A DNA stretch of 6,349 nucleotides from CAYVUV01 sp964455095 (GTDB lineage Bacteria; Desulfobacterota; Binatia; HRBIN30; CADEER01): assembly GCA_964455095.1 (NCBI GenBank), contig CAYVUV010000092.1, positions 1-6,349 of the forward strand. The letters run 5' to 3'. The notes under the pieces were generated by a model that was not told the DNA's origin, made no database searches, and saw only the letters and a list, made by a program, of their open reading frames with translations. Both the position numbers and the translations under genes were made by a program. The stretch's first letter is position 1. Each line of letters starts with the position of its first letter. Positions 1 through 6,302 of this stretch are shown one piece after another.

Positions 1-1
1 G

Positions 2-1162
2 GTCGACAAGATGTCGACGGACTTCCGTGGCGACCCGTCTTCGGCGCTGCTGGAGGTGCTCGATCCTGAGCAGAATGCCGCCTTCAACGACCATTACCTG
101 GATGTCGATTACGATCTGTCGAAGGTCATGTTCATCACCACGGCCAACACCCTCGAGGGCATTCCGCGCCCGCTCCAGGACCGCATGGAGATCATCCGCA
201 TCGCCGGCTACACGGAAATCGAGAAGCTCCACATCGCCAAGCGCTATCTGGTCAAGAAGCAGCGCGAGGCCAACGGGCTCGTCGACGACAACGTGGAGGT
301 GTCGGACAACGGACTGCTGGCCGTCATTCGCCACTACACCAAAGAAGCCGGCGTCAGAAACCTGGAGCGCGAGATCGCCGCGATTTGCCGCAAGGTCGCG
401 GTTGAGGTGGTGAAGAACGACCGCAGCGCCCACGTGCGGGTTAGCGGCAAGACCCTCTCGAAATACCTTGGGCCGCCGCGTTTCCGCTACGGCAAGGCTG
501 AGGAAGGGAACAATGTTGGAATGGCTACCGGCTTGGCGTGGACCGAGTTGGGCGGCGAGCTGCTCGTCACCGAGGTGACAGTCATGCCCGGCAAGGGCAA
601 GCTCATCATTACCGGCCGGCTGGGTGACGTCATGCAGGAGTCAGCGCAGGCGGCACTTAGCTATGTGCGCTCGCGTGCCGATGAGCTGGGCTTGGACAAG
701 GACTTCTACCAGCGCGTCGACATCCACATCCACGTCCCAGAGGGCGCGATACCGAAGGACGGTCCGTCGGCGGGGATCACCATGGCTACGGCGCTGGTGT
801 CGGCGCTGACCCGCATCCCGGTCCGCCACGACGTCGCGATGACCGGCGAGGTCACCTTGCGCGGGCGCGTGTTGCCTATCGGTGGGCTGAAGGAGAAGGT
901 CCTCGCCGCTCACCGTGGTGGCATTACGACGGTCCTGGTGCCGAGCGAGAACGAGAAGGACATTCGCGATATTCCGGTCAACGTGCTGCGCACGGTGAAC
1001 ATGATCCCGGTCGACCATATGGACCAGGTGTTACGGCGGTCCTTGGCGTTGAGCGATCCGGAGAGTTTCCTGCGCAAGGTCGAAGCGCCGCCACCCCAGC
1101 ATGAGACCCAGGCGGCCTTTGTTCCTGCGCCAGAGCCTCCCTCGGACGTAGTAGCGCACTGA
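2..1162 (+). CDS. lon: ATP-dependent protease Lon (La), C-terminal part, 5' truncated by window edge
   Basis: Lon is a cytosolic homo-oligomeric AAA+ protease that unfolds and degrades damaged and short-lived regulatory proteins. Only the C-terminal part is present. The frame is open to the left edge, where V-D-K-M is probably the tail of the Walker B DE(I/V)DK motif. Counting that first visible Met (position 11) as residue 1, FRGDPSSALLEVLDPEQN (5-22) is a Lon signature. The sensor-1 region is FITTANTLEG (41-50), and the sensor-2 arginine lies in AGVRNLER (113-120). The protease domain follows from about 165, with the catalytic Ser253 in PKDGPSAG and Lys296 in GGLKEK. Their 43-residue spacing equals that of E. 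coli Ser679/Lys722. The reading frame ends in a proline-rich tail (about 358-383) beyond the usual Lon end. The HU gene follows 81 bp downstream with its own promoter. The family call is secure; the missing 5' half carries the substrate-binding N-domain and Walker A. Confidence 0.98.
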   Translation, partial: VDKMSTDFRGDPSSALLEVLDPEQNAAFNDHYLDVDYDLSKVMFITTANTLEGIPRPLQDRMEIIRIAGYTEIEKLHIAKRYLVKKQREANGLVDDNVEVSDNGLLAVIRHYTKEAGVRNLEREIAAICRKVAVEVVKNDRSAHVRVSGKTLSKYLGPPRFRYGKAEEGNNVGMATGLAWTELGGELLVTEVTVMPGKGKLIITGRLGDVMQESAQAALSYVRSRADELGLDKDFYQRVDIHIHVPEGAIPKDGPSAGITMATALVSALTRIPVRHDVAMTGEVTLRGRVLPIGGLKEKVLAAHRGGITTVLVPSENEKDIRDIPVNVLRTVNMIPVDHMDQVLRRSLALSDPESFLRKVEAPPPQHETQAAFVPAPEPPSDVVAH

Positions 1163-1181
1163 TCGGGTGGGGCCGGATTCC

Positions 1182-1210
1182 TTGACTCGCCCGACGGGCG
1201 TTGTTATAGC
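1182..1210 (+). promoter_or_regulatory. Sigma-70-type promoter for the HU gene
   Basis: TTGACT (1182-1187, 5 of 6 matches to the -35 consensus) is followed after exactly 17 bp by TATAGC (1205-1210). The latter matches the -10 consensus at four positions. A TG at 1202-1203, one base before the -10, adds an extended -10 element. Transcription would start near 1217, leaving a leader of roughly 27 nt before the HU ATG. This is the best promoter match in the window by eye. It implies that HU, and possibly the tRNAs behind it, can be transcribed independently of lon. Confidence 0.65.
1188..1200 (+). terminator. Short GC inverted repeat; possible weak lon terminator or HU operator
   Basis: A perfect 5-bp inverted repeat (CGCCC, loop GAC, GGGCG) lies 26 bp after the lon stop and is followed by TTGTTAT, a weak T-rich tract. 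It could act as a poor intrinsic terminator for lon. It also sits entirely inside the 17-bp spacer of the predicted HU promoter, so an operator role is equally possible. The stem is short and either function is inference. Confidence 0.25.
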
Positions 1211-1243
1211 CGCTAGGATTCAGCGGTTAGGCAAGGGGGCGGG

Positions 1244-1516
1244 ATGACGAAAGCTGAGCTCATCGAATCCGTGGCAAGCAAGGTTGATCTGCCTCGCGCA
1301 ATCGCAGAACGGGCGGTCAACACGATGTTCGAAGACGTTGTCGAAGCGCTGAAACAGGGCGATAAGGTCAATATTTCCGGCTTCGGAACGTTTTCGGTGT
1401 CGACGCGCAAAGCCCGCATAGGCCGCAATCCTAAAACTGGCGAGAGCATTGAGATTGCGGCGTCGCGCGCCGCGAAGTTCAAAGCCGGCAAAACCCTCAA
1501 GGACTGTCTGAAATAG
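1244..1516 (+). CDS. hup: HU/IHF-family nucleoid DNA-binding protein
   Basis: A small basic histone-like protein that binds DNA as a dimer, bends and compacts it, and assists replication, recombination and transcription in the nucleoid. The 90-residue length is the standard HU size. It begins with MTKAELIESVA, has the dimer-core GFGTF motif (46-50), and carries the beta-arm tip GRNPKTGE (60-67). Pro63 in that tip is the DNA-intercalating proline. The C-terminal signature FKAGKTLKD spans 79-87. The start is supported by AAGGGGG at 1233-1239, four bases before the ATG, and by the promoter at 1182-1210. Position directly after lon recalls lon-hupB of E. coli. HU versus an IHF subunit cannot be decided rigorously by eye, but length and overall sequence resemble HU more. 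Confidence 0.95.
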   Translation: MTKAELIESVASKVDLPRAIAERAVNTMFEDVVEALKQGDKVNISGFGTFSVSTRKARIGRNPKTGESIEIAASRAAKFKAGKTLKDCLK

Positions 1517-1550
1517 GTACCACGCACGCTCCGTTCGCGCCCGACGTCCC

Positions 1551-1622
1551 GGGCGGTTAGCTCAGCGGGAGAGCATCGGCCTTACAAGCCGGGGGTCATC
1601 CGTTCAAATCGGATACCGCCCA
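1551..1622 (+). tRNA. tRNA-Val(UAC)
   Basis: Complete cloverleaf. The acceptor stem GGGCGGT pairs with ACCGCCC (1615-1621), with discriminator A1622. The D arm is GCTC/GAGC. The anticodon stem TCGGC/GCCGG encloses CTTACAA, with anticodon TAC at 1583-1585 reading GUA-type valine codons. The T arm is ATCCG-TTCAAAT-CGGAT. The 3' CCA is not encoded (CTC follows), so a CCA-adding enzyme must supply it. It lies 34 bp after the HU stop with no promoter of its own that I can see, so read-through from the HU promoter is likely. Confidence 0.96.
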
Positions 1623-1679
1623 CTCAATCGAGCCGCGTTGAGCAAGCAACAGGAGCGAGGAGCAAGTAAAAATCAATTA

Positions 1680-1757
<78 letters not shown>

Positions 1758-1812
1758 TTTGTAGAGACCCCAGGCAGCGGCCGTATGAGGCGCGCTGGAG
1801 ACGAGGAGCTTC

Positions 1813-2268
1813 ATGAAGACGACATCTATGCTGACCCGCGAGGAGGCGCTTGCCAACCGGCGCTGGTTCCTCATTGACGCGCGGGAGCAGGTGTTGGGTC
1901 GGCTGGCTTCTGAAGCCGCGAATCTCTTGCGGGGGAAGCGTAAGCCCAGCTTTACCCCGCACGTGGATTGCGGCGACTTCGTCGTCATCATCAATGCCGA
2001 GCACGTGCGGCTGACTGGGGACAAGGAACGCACCAAGACATACTACCGACACAGTGGATTTCCGGGGGGCTTGCGAACCGCGTCGGCGGGCGAGGTGCGC
2101 GCGAGTCACCCGGATCGGCTGGTGCGCGCGGCCGTCACCGGGATGCTGCCGAAGAACCGTCTCGGCAAGCGCTTGGCGACCAAACTCAAGGTTTACACGG
2201 GTTCCGAGCATCCGCATGATGCCCAGCAGCCGGTTGCGGTGACGTTGCCGACACCGACGGGTCGGTAG
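1813..2268 (+). CDS. rplM: 50S ribosomal protein L13
   Basis: L13 is an early-assembling protein of the large ribosomal subunit that binds 23S rRNA. The 151-residue product is slightly longer than the roughly 142-residue E. coli protein. It shows the family core: GRLASEAANLLRGKRKPSF (29-47), FTPHVDCGDFVVIINAE (47-63) and LTGDK (67-71). The MLPKNRLGKR segment (111-120) and the C-terminal GSEHPHDAQQP signature (130-140) follow. The ATG at 1813 has GAGGAG at 1803-1808 four bases upstream and gives the usual MKT start; a second in-frame ATG at 1828 lacks comparable support. rpsI follows 14 bp downstream with its own Shine-Dalgarno, forming the conserved L13-S9 operon. No dedicated promoter is evident between tRNA-Asp and the gene, so transcription may enter through the tRNAs. 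Confidence 0.98.
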   Translation: MKTTSMLTREEALANRRWFLIDAREQVLGRLASEAANLLRGKRKPSFTPHVDCGDFVVIINAEHVRLTGDKERTKTYYRHSGFPGGLRTASAGEVRASHPDRLVRAAVTGMLPKNRLGKRLATKLKVYTGSEHPHDAQQPVAVTLPTPTGR

Positions 2269-2282
2269 GCGAGGAGTGAGCA

Positions 2283-2681
2283 ATGGCTGAACGAAACGTG
2301 ATGTTCGCGGCGACGGGAAAGCGCAAGACCGCAGTGGCGCGGGTGCGGATGACCGCTGGCGATGGCAAGGTGTCGGTGAATCAGCGAACCCTTGAAGACT
2401 ACTTTGGTCGGCCGACCTCGCGCATGATCGTGCACCAACCGCTCGAGCTCACGGGCACGACCGGTCAGTACGACATCGCGGCCAACGTCAATGGCGGCGG
2501 CATCGCAGCCCAAGCCTCGGCGATTCGCCACGGTATCACTCGGGCGCTGATCGACCTCAACCCGGACTATCGACCAGTCCTCAAGAAGGCTGGCTACATC
2601 ACCCGCGATCCCCGCAAGGTGGAGCGCAAAAAGTACGGCCGTCACAAGGCGCGCAAGCGTCCGCAGTACTCGAAGCGCTAA
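2283..2681 (+). CDS. rpsI: 30S ribosomal protein S9
   Basis: S9 belongs to the head of the small ribosomal subunit; its C-terminal tail reaches the P site and contacts the tRNA anticodon stem-loop. The 132-residue product has the family's typical length. Signatures are TGKRKTAVARVR (11-22), NGGGIAAQASAIRHGITRAL (70-89), and the basic end GYITRDPRKVERKKYG (104-119) running into ARKRPQYSKR (123-132). The conserved terminal S-K-R is intact. GAGGAG at 2271-2276 sits six bases before the ATG and fixes the start. It is the second gene of the rplM-rpsI operon. Its TAA stop is only 17 bp from the stop of the convergent lptG, with no clear terminator between them. Confidence 0.98.
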   Translation: MAERNVMFAATGKRKTAVARVRMTAGDGKVSVNQRTLEDYFGRPTSRMIVHQPLELTGTTGQYDIAANVNGGGIAAQASAIRHGITRALIDLNPDYRPVLKKAGYITRDPRKVERKKYGRHKARKRPQYSKR

Positions 2682-2698
2682 CCGCAGTACGCGCCGTT

Positions 2699-3796
2699 CT
2701 AGTCACTGGACAGAAACAGCGCCAACCCCACCAGAACGAAGATGGCGTTGGCGGCCCACGCCGCCGCCAGAGGGGGCAACGCGCCGCTCTGTCCCAGAGA
2801 GTTGGCCAGCGCGAGGATCACCCAGTAGCAAAAGCCGACCGCTGTTCCGACGCCGACGATGGCTGCAATGCTCGGGTGGCGGCGCAGCCGACCGCTGATT
2901 GGAATGGCGACCAGTGCGAGCACGGCGCTGGCAAATGGCAGCGCGAGCTTCAGATGCAAGTCGACGAGGTAGTGCGAAGCGTCGATTCCCTTGCTCGTGA
3001 GCGCAGCGATGCGTTGCCGCAGCATCGAGTAGCTGAGCTCTTCGGGTTCGCGCTGGACCTCGAGGAAATCGCCCAACGTCTCGGGGATCACCAGGGCATC
3101 GGGCGGGACGGGGAGGGCGGAGAAGGTCTTGTCGCCGATCTGATGCTGCACGGCGCCGGTGGCGATCCAGTGCTCATTCCGCCATTGGGCCTCTGGGACC
3201 TGGATGACGCTGACCAGGCGGAAATGGTCGTCCAATTGGTAGATCACCAACCCATAGACGGTCTGGCGGACTCGGTCGACATGCTCGATGCTGTAGAAGC
3301 CGGTCGCGCCGTGGTACCAGATCTCGCGGTCGCTCAGGATGCCGCGCAGGCCGCGCTTGCGGATCTCGACGTTGTTGACGTACTGGAACTTGCGCGAGCT
3401 GTACGGCACGACGGTCTCGTTCCACGCCAATGCGACGAAGCTGATGGCGGCCGTGGCGACGAGCAGCGGCAGCGCGGTCTGGCCGAGGCTGACGCCGCTG
3501 GCCCGGAAGGCGATGATCTCGTTGCGCCGCGACATGAGGCCGAGCGTCAACAGGACCGAGACGATCACGGCCGGCGGCGTGATCTGTGTAAGCATCAGCG
3601 GGATCTTGTAGACAAAGTATCGGGCCGCCTCACCGGCGCTCGCCTGGTGGCGCAGCAGGATGTCGAGTCGGTCGAAAAGGTCGATCACCACATACAACAG
3701 GACGAACGCGGCCATGACGGGCAGGAAGGTCGCGAAGAATTGCCCGATCACGTAGCGGCTCAGGACCGACAGCGGGCTGTACTGCGAAGCGGGCAT
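2699..3796 (-). CDS. lptG: LPS export ABC transporter permease LptG
   Basis: LptG is one of two inner-membrane subunits of the LptB2FG transporter. The complex extracts lipopolysaccharide from the inner membrane and feeds it to the LptC-A-D bridge. The 365-residue protein (E. coli about 360) has the expected layout. Three N-terminal membrane segments lie near residues 16-40, 60-86 and 103-125. A periplasmic jellyroll-like domain covers about 130-275. Three C-terminal segments lie near 280-302, 308-333 and 341-363. The cytoplasmic coupling region SRRNEIIAFRASGVS (89-103) carries Glu93, the equivalent of the family glutamate that docks on LptB. The REIWYHGATGFYSIEHV segment (157-173) favours LptG over LptF, as does gene order. 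The ATG lies three bases after the lptF stop with no visible Shine-Dalgarno, suggesting translational coupling. LptB, LptC and LptA are not in the window. Confidence 0.94.
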   Translation of the reverse strand: MPASQYSPLSVLSRYVIGQFFATFLPVMAAFVLLYVVIDLFDRLDILLRHQASAGEAARYFVYKIPLMLTQITPPAVIVSVLLTLGLMSRRNEIIAFRASGVSLGQTALPLLVATAAISFVALAWNETVVPYSSRKFQYVNNVEIRKRGLRGILSDREIWYHGATGFYSIEHVDRVRQTVYGLVIYQLDDHFRLVSVIQVPEAQWRNEHWIATGAVQHQIGDKTFSALPVPPDALVIPETLGDFLEVQREPEELSYSMLRQRIAALTSKGIDASHYLVDLHLKLALPFASAVLALVAIPISGRLRRHPSIAAIVGVGTAVGFCYWVILALANSLGQSGALPPLAAAWAANAIFVLVGLALFLSSD

Positions 3797-3799
3797 GGG

Positions 3800-4984
3800 T
3801 CAGCTGGCCGATGCGCGCGCGGGGCGCAGGCGCGCCCACAGGGACGCGATGCGCGCTTCGAGACCGAAAGCCCGCGTAGCGCCGGCATCGCGCGCAGCGC
3901 GCGACAGCAGCGCCGCCGCAACGGCCGAGAGCAACGCGTTGGGGAACCACACCGCCAGGACAGGGGGGACCGCCCCGCGCTCGCCGAGGTTCTCACCCAG
4001 GGTTTGGAGCAGGTAGTAGGTGAAGATCAGGACCAGACTGACCGAAAAACCACGCGAGTGCACCGCCCGCGACGGTTGGATGCCGAGCGGAACGCCGAGC
4101 GCCGCGAAGACGAGACAGGCGACGGGAATGGAAAATTTGCGCTGCAACTCGATGCGTTCGATGAAGGTGGGCTGGCCGGCCGCCGCGCGCTCCCCGACGG
4201 CTTTGCGCAGCTCGGCGACGGTCATCTCACTGGCATCCTTTGGCCGGTTGCGGAGCTCCGCCAGCGCCAGGCCGAGGTCGAGGGTGATGTCGTAGGTCGC
4301 GAAGCGCGTGTCCTGATAGCCGTCCTTCCAGACAGACGCGCTGTAGATGCCGCCGTCGAGCAGCCGCAGTGTAAGCGTATGCGTCTCTTCCCGTGTGAAC
4401 ACGGTGCCGGACTCCGCGTAGACCGTGTTGCGCAGTTGCGCGTCACGCGTGTCCGAGATGAGGATCCCGTGCAGTTCGTTGCCGGGCGGTTCGATGCGGT
4501 CAACGTAGATGACCAGGCCGTCGAAGTCGGCATTGAAGATGCGCGGTTTGATGCCGGCGCTGGCCCGCGCCTTGACGATCTCGTAGAGACCGGTTCGCAG
4601 CTGGGCGTTGCCCCATGGTCGCGCATAGACCGACAGGCCCAACGTCAGGACTGCGACGGCTACGGCAAACGCCCCAACCGACCGCAGCAGGCGATAGAGG
4701 CTGATGCCCGACGCGCGCAGGGCGATGATCTCGCTGTCCGAGGACAGCCGGCCGAAGGCGACCAGGACGGCCAGGAGCAATGCCATGGGTACCGTGACTT
4801 CGAGGAAGGCGGGGAGGATGTACGAGAACAGCTGCACAACCTGCAGGAACGGCACGCCGCGGTTCACCACCATTTCGACCAGCTTCAGGATGCGAACGAC
4901 GAGCAGGATCGAGGTGAAGACGCCGAGGCCGAGCAAGAAGGGGATCAGCAGTTCGCGCAGGATGTAGCGATCGACAATCCGCAC
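3800..4984 (-). CDS. lptF: LPS export ABC transporter permease LptF
   Basis: LptF is the partner permease of LptG in the LptB2FG lipopolysaccharide exporter of the inner membrane. The 394-residue product has membrane segments near 12-34, 52-78 and 101-121, a periplasmic domain (about 122-285), and segments near 288-304, 312-332 and 339-361. The coupling motif SSDSEIIALRASGIS (81-95) contains Glu85, matching the LptB-contacting glutamate. A basic, alanine-rich tail of about 33 residues extends beyond the last membrane helix and is longer than in E. coli LptF (366 residues). The start is GTG at 4984. An in-frame stop at 5009-5011 leaves no room for a longer start, and the next in-frame ATG is only at residue 38, inside the conserved N-terminus. 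The upstream bases are pyrimidine-rich with no Shine-Dalgarno, so initiation may be weak or atypical. The start codon lies 9 bp from that of divergent rlmB. Confidence 0.93.
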   Translation of the reverse strand: MRIVDRYILRELLIPFLLGLGVFTSILLVVRILKLVEMVVNRGVPFLQVVQLFSYILPAFLEVTVPMALLLAVLVAFGRLSSDSEIIALRASGISLYRLLRSVGAFAVAVAVLTLGLSVYARPWGNAQLRTGLYEIVKARASAGIKPRIFNADFDGLVIYVDRIEPPGNELHGILISDTRDAQLRNTVYAESGTVFTREETHTLTLRLLDGGIYSASVWKDGYQDTRFATYDITLDLGLALAELRNRPKDASEMTVAELRKAVGERAAAGQPTFIERIELQRKFSIPVACLVFAALGVPLGIQPSRAVHSRGFSVSLVLIFTYYLLQTLGENLGERGAVPPVLAVWFPNALLSAVAAALLSRAARDAGATRAFGLEARIASLWARLRPARASAS

Positions 4985-4988
4985 GGCT

Positions 4989-4994
4989 GAAGGA
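4989..4994 (+). promoter_or_regulatory. Ribosome binding site affecting rlmB start choice
   Basis: GAAGGA at 4989-4994 is the only Shine-Dalgarno-like sequence before rlmB. It overlaps the ATG at 4994, so it cannot serve that start well, but it lies five bases before an in-frame GTG at 5000. This spacing favours GTG 5000 as the real start, which would remove two residues from the product. It also lies next to the GTG start codon of divergent lptF on the other strand. Confidence 0.4.
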
Positions 4995-5770
4995 TGGTAG
5001 TGAAAGGCTCACGGGATGTAAACGCGACCGCGCGCACCGCCGAGCCGGCGGGCGACCGGTGGCTGTACGGCGTGAACGCCGTGTTGCGGCGCCTCGAGGT
5101 TCAAGCCGCATCCGTGCGCGAGATTCGCCTTTTGCCGCGACCGACGGGGCGGTTGGCCGATATCGCGGCGCGCGCCGCCGCGGCTCGGATTCCGGTGCGA
5201 CAGGCCGACGAGGCGGCGCTGCGTCAACTGGTCGGTAGTGGCGGGCATCAAGGCGTGGCCGCTCGGGCGGAGGCTTTTCGCTACGCCGACCTCAGCGCGA
5301 TCACCGCCGCGCATCCGGGCCCGTTCCTGATGCTGGACCAGATCCAAGATCCGCACAACCTTGGTGCGCTGTTGCGCACGGCCGCGGCTGTGGGTATGGC
5401 CGCGGTCATCATCCCTCGCCACGGTGCGGTCGGGGTCACCCCTGCCGTTGAGAAAGTGTCGGCAGGAGCCGCGTGCGATGTGGCCGTATGCCAGGTGGCC
5501 AACGTCAGCCAAACGCTCAAGGACCTCGCGAAACGTGGGCTGTGGAGCATCGCGCTGGTCCTGCGCGACGCTCCAAGCTTGTTCGAGATCGAGATTCCGT
5601 CAAGGGTGGTGCTGGTCCTCGGCGGAGAGTCCGGGCTTCGTCCCCTGGTCGAGCGCACGTGCGATCTCCGCGCCTCGATTCCCGTCCGACCAGGGGTGGA
5701 GTCGCTCAACGCCTCCGTCGCCGGCGCGATCGCCATGTATGAGGTTCTTCGACGCGGTCGCCTAGCTTGA
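4994..5770 (+). CDS. rlmB: 23S rRNA (guanosine-2'-O-)-methyltransferase RlmB, TrmH/SpoU family
   Basis: This is a SPOUT-class, AdoMet-dependent enzyme. RlmB methylates the 2'-O of G2251 (E. coli numbering) in the 23S rRNA P loop. The 258-residue product has an N-terminal substrate-binding domain from about residue 23 (WLYGVNAVLRRLE) to about 97 and the trefoil-knot methyltransferase domain from about 110. Motif I is LDQIQDPHNLGALLRTA (114-130) with Asn122 and Arg128. Motif II is LVLGGESGLR (207-216) with Glu212. Motif III is IPVRPGVESLNASVAGAIA (229-247) with Asn239. Motif II appears one residue shorter than the usual G-x-E-G-x-G-L/I form. The first 22 residues are outside the family core. 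The ATG at 4994 gives the longest frame, but a GTG at 5000 is better spaced from GAAGGA. RlmB is favoured over tRNA-specific TrmH because the substrate-binding domain is present and the context is ribosomal; rRNA specificity is inference. Confidence 0.9.
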   Translation: MVVKGSRDVNATARTAEPAGDRWLYGVNAVLRRLEVQAASVREIRLLPRPTGRLADIAARAAAARIPVRQADEAALRQLVGSGGHQGVAARAEAFRYADLSAITAAHPGPFLMLDQIQDPHNLGALLRTAAAVGMAAVIIPRHGAVGVTPAVEKVSAGAACDVAVCQVANVSQTLKDLAKRGLWSIALVLRDAPSLFEIEIPSRVVLVLGGESGLRPLVERTCDLRASIPVRPGVESLNASVAGAIAMYEVLRRGRLA

Positions 5771-5830
5771 CAGGGGTAAGGACCGGTGGTAGTGAGCACG
5801 TTTCACGCCAGGCGGTACTTCGCAATTCAT

Positions 5831-5836
5831 TATAGT
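5831..5836 (+). promoter_or_regulatory. Candidate -10 of the tRNA-tuf operon promoter
   Basis: TATAGT matches the sigma-70 -10 consensus at five of six positions. It stands in an AT-rich island (about 5823-5837) between rlmB and the first tRNA. A start near 5843 would leave a leader of about 13 nt before tRNA-Thr(UGU). No good -35 hexamer lies 16-18 bp upstream (CCAGGC at 17 bp), so the match is partial. The 85 bp between the rlmB stop and the first tRNA hold nothing else recognisable. Confidence 0.45.
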
Positions 5837-5855
5837 TCCGGAAGGTGCCGCATGG

Positions 5856-5931
5856 GCCGATGTAGCTCACAAGGTAGAGCGACTGACTTGTAATCAGTAG
5901 GTTGCCAGTTCGATTCTGGCCATCGGCTCCA
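5856..5931 (+). tRNA. tRNA-Thr(UGU), CCA encoded
   Basis: Complete cloverleaf. The acceptor stem GCCGATG pairs perfectly with CATCGGC (5921-5927), with discriminator T5928 and encoded CCA at 5929-5931. The anticodon stem ACTGA/TCAGT encloses CTTGTAA, with anticodon TGT at 5889-5891. The T arm is GCCAG-TTCGATT-CTGGC. It is the first of four tRNAs leading to tuf and corresponds in position and anticodon to thrU of E. coli. tRNA-Tyr starts only six bases after its CCA, so the two must be cut from one transcript. Confidence 0.97.
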
Positions 5932-5937
5932 TGCTGT

Positions 5938-6020
<83 letters not shown>

Positions 6021-6073
6021 TCGTCAAGACGGCGCGCCAAGAAGGGAAAGCAGGAACACAACACATGCGGTAT

Positions 6074-6147
6074 GCGGGAGTAGCTCAGTTGGTTAGAGCA
6101 TCAGCCTTCCAAGCTGAGGGTCGCGGGTTCGAATCCCGTTTCCCGCT
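6074..6147 (+). tRNA. tRNA-Gly(UCC)
   Basis: Complete cloverleaf. The acceptor stem GCGGGAG pairs with TTCCCGC (6140-6146), ending in one G-U pair, with discriminator T6147 as usual for bacterial tRNA-Gly. The anticodon stem TCAGC/GCTGA encloses CTTCCAA, with anticodon TCC at 6108-6110. The T arm is GCGGG-TTCGAAT-CCCGT. No CCA is encoded. It is third in the cluster, equivalent to glyT of E. coli, 53 bp after tRNA-Tyr. Confidence 0.97.
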
Positions 6148-6195
6148 CTCGTCGCCCTGCGCTTGCAGGAGCGGCGCGGCCAGGTCGCGCGCACT

Positions 6196-6269
6196 GCCCA
6201 GGTAGCTCAGTTGGCTAGAGCACGTCCTTGGTAAGGACGAGGTCGACGGTTCGATTTCGTTCCTGGGCT
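6196..6269 (+). tRNA. tRNA-Thr(GGU)
   Basis: Complete cloverleaf. The acceptor stem GCCCAGG pairs with CCTGGGC (6262-6268), with discriminator T6269 and no encoded CCA. The anticodon stem CGTCC/GGACG encloses TTGGTAA, with anticodon GGT at 6230-6232. The T stem GACGG/TCGTT is weak. It has G-U pairs at both ends, including position 61, where a C is nearly universal. It is last in the cluster, equivalent to thrT of E. coli, and its end lies 44 bp before the tuf ATG. The other tRNA-Thr (5856-5931) reads mainly ACA; this one reads ACC and ACU. Confidence 0.95.
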
Positions 6270-6302
6270 CTCAACTCTCTCTTTCTCGAAGTAGCGAATA
6301 CA

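Noticed and set aside
641..1018. Minus- and plus-strand frames inside lon, rplM, rpsI and rlmB
   Set aside because: All overlap secure genes in other frames, have biased Arg/Ser/Ala compositions and lack ribosome binding sites.
1640..1666. GAGCAAG repeated with a 20-bp period between tRNA-Val and tRNA-Asp
   Set aside because: Seven bases, two copies and purine-rich spacer sequence; too weak to propose a binding site.
2661..2690. Direct repeat CCGCAGTAC at 2661-2669 and 2682-2690 around the rpsI stop
   Set aside because: A 9-bp repeat at close range is expected by chance about once in a window this size, and no further structure supports it.
2876..4990. A 704-codon open frame on the plus strand opposite lptG and lptF
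   Set aside because: It is in exact codon register with both minus-strand genes, which share one frame. Stops there would need TTA, CTA or TCA codons in lptFG, and these are rare in GC-rich genes. The product is rich in D, Q, R and A, matches no family I know, and the opposite strand encodes clear LptF and LptG.
5767..5772. A perfect TTGACA overlapping the rlmB stop codon
   Set aside because: At the proper 17-bp spacing the -10 position reads TAGTGA, a poor match, and the good -10 at 5831 is 58 bp away. It is more likely a chance match.
5792..5806. GTGA-N7-TCAC, resembling a CRP-type half-site pair
   Set aside because: Only four bases per arm, the spacing differs from the usual N6, and the centre is not symmetric.
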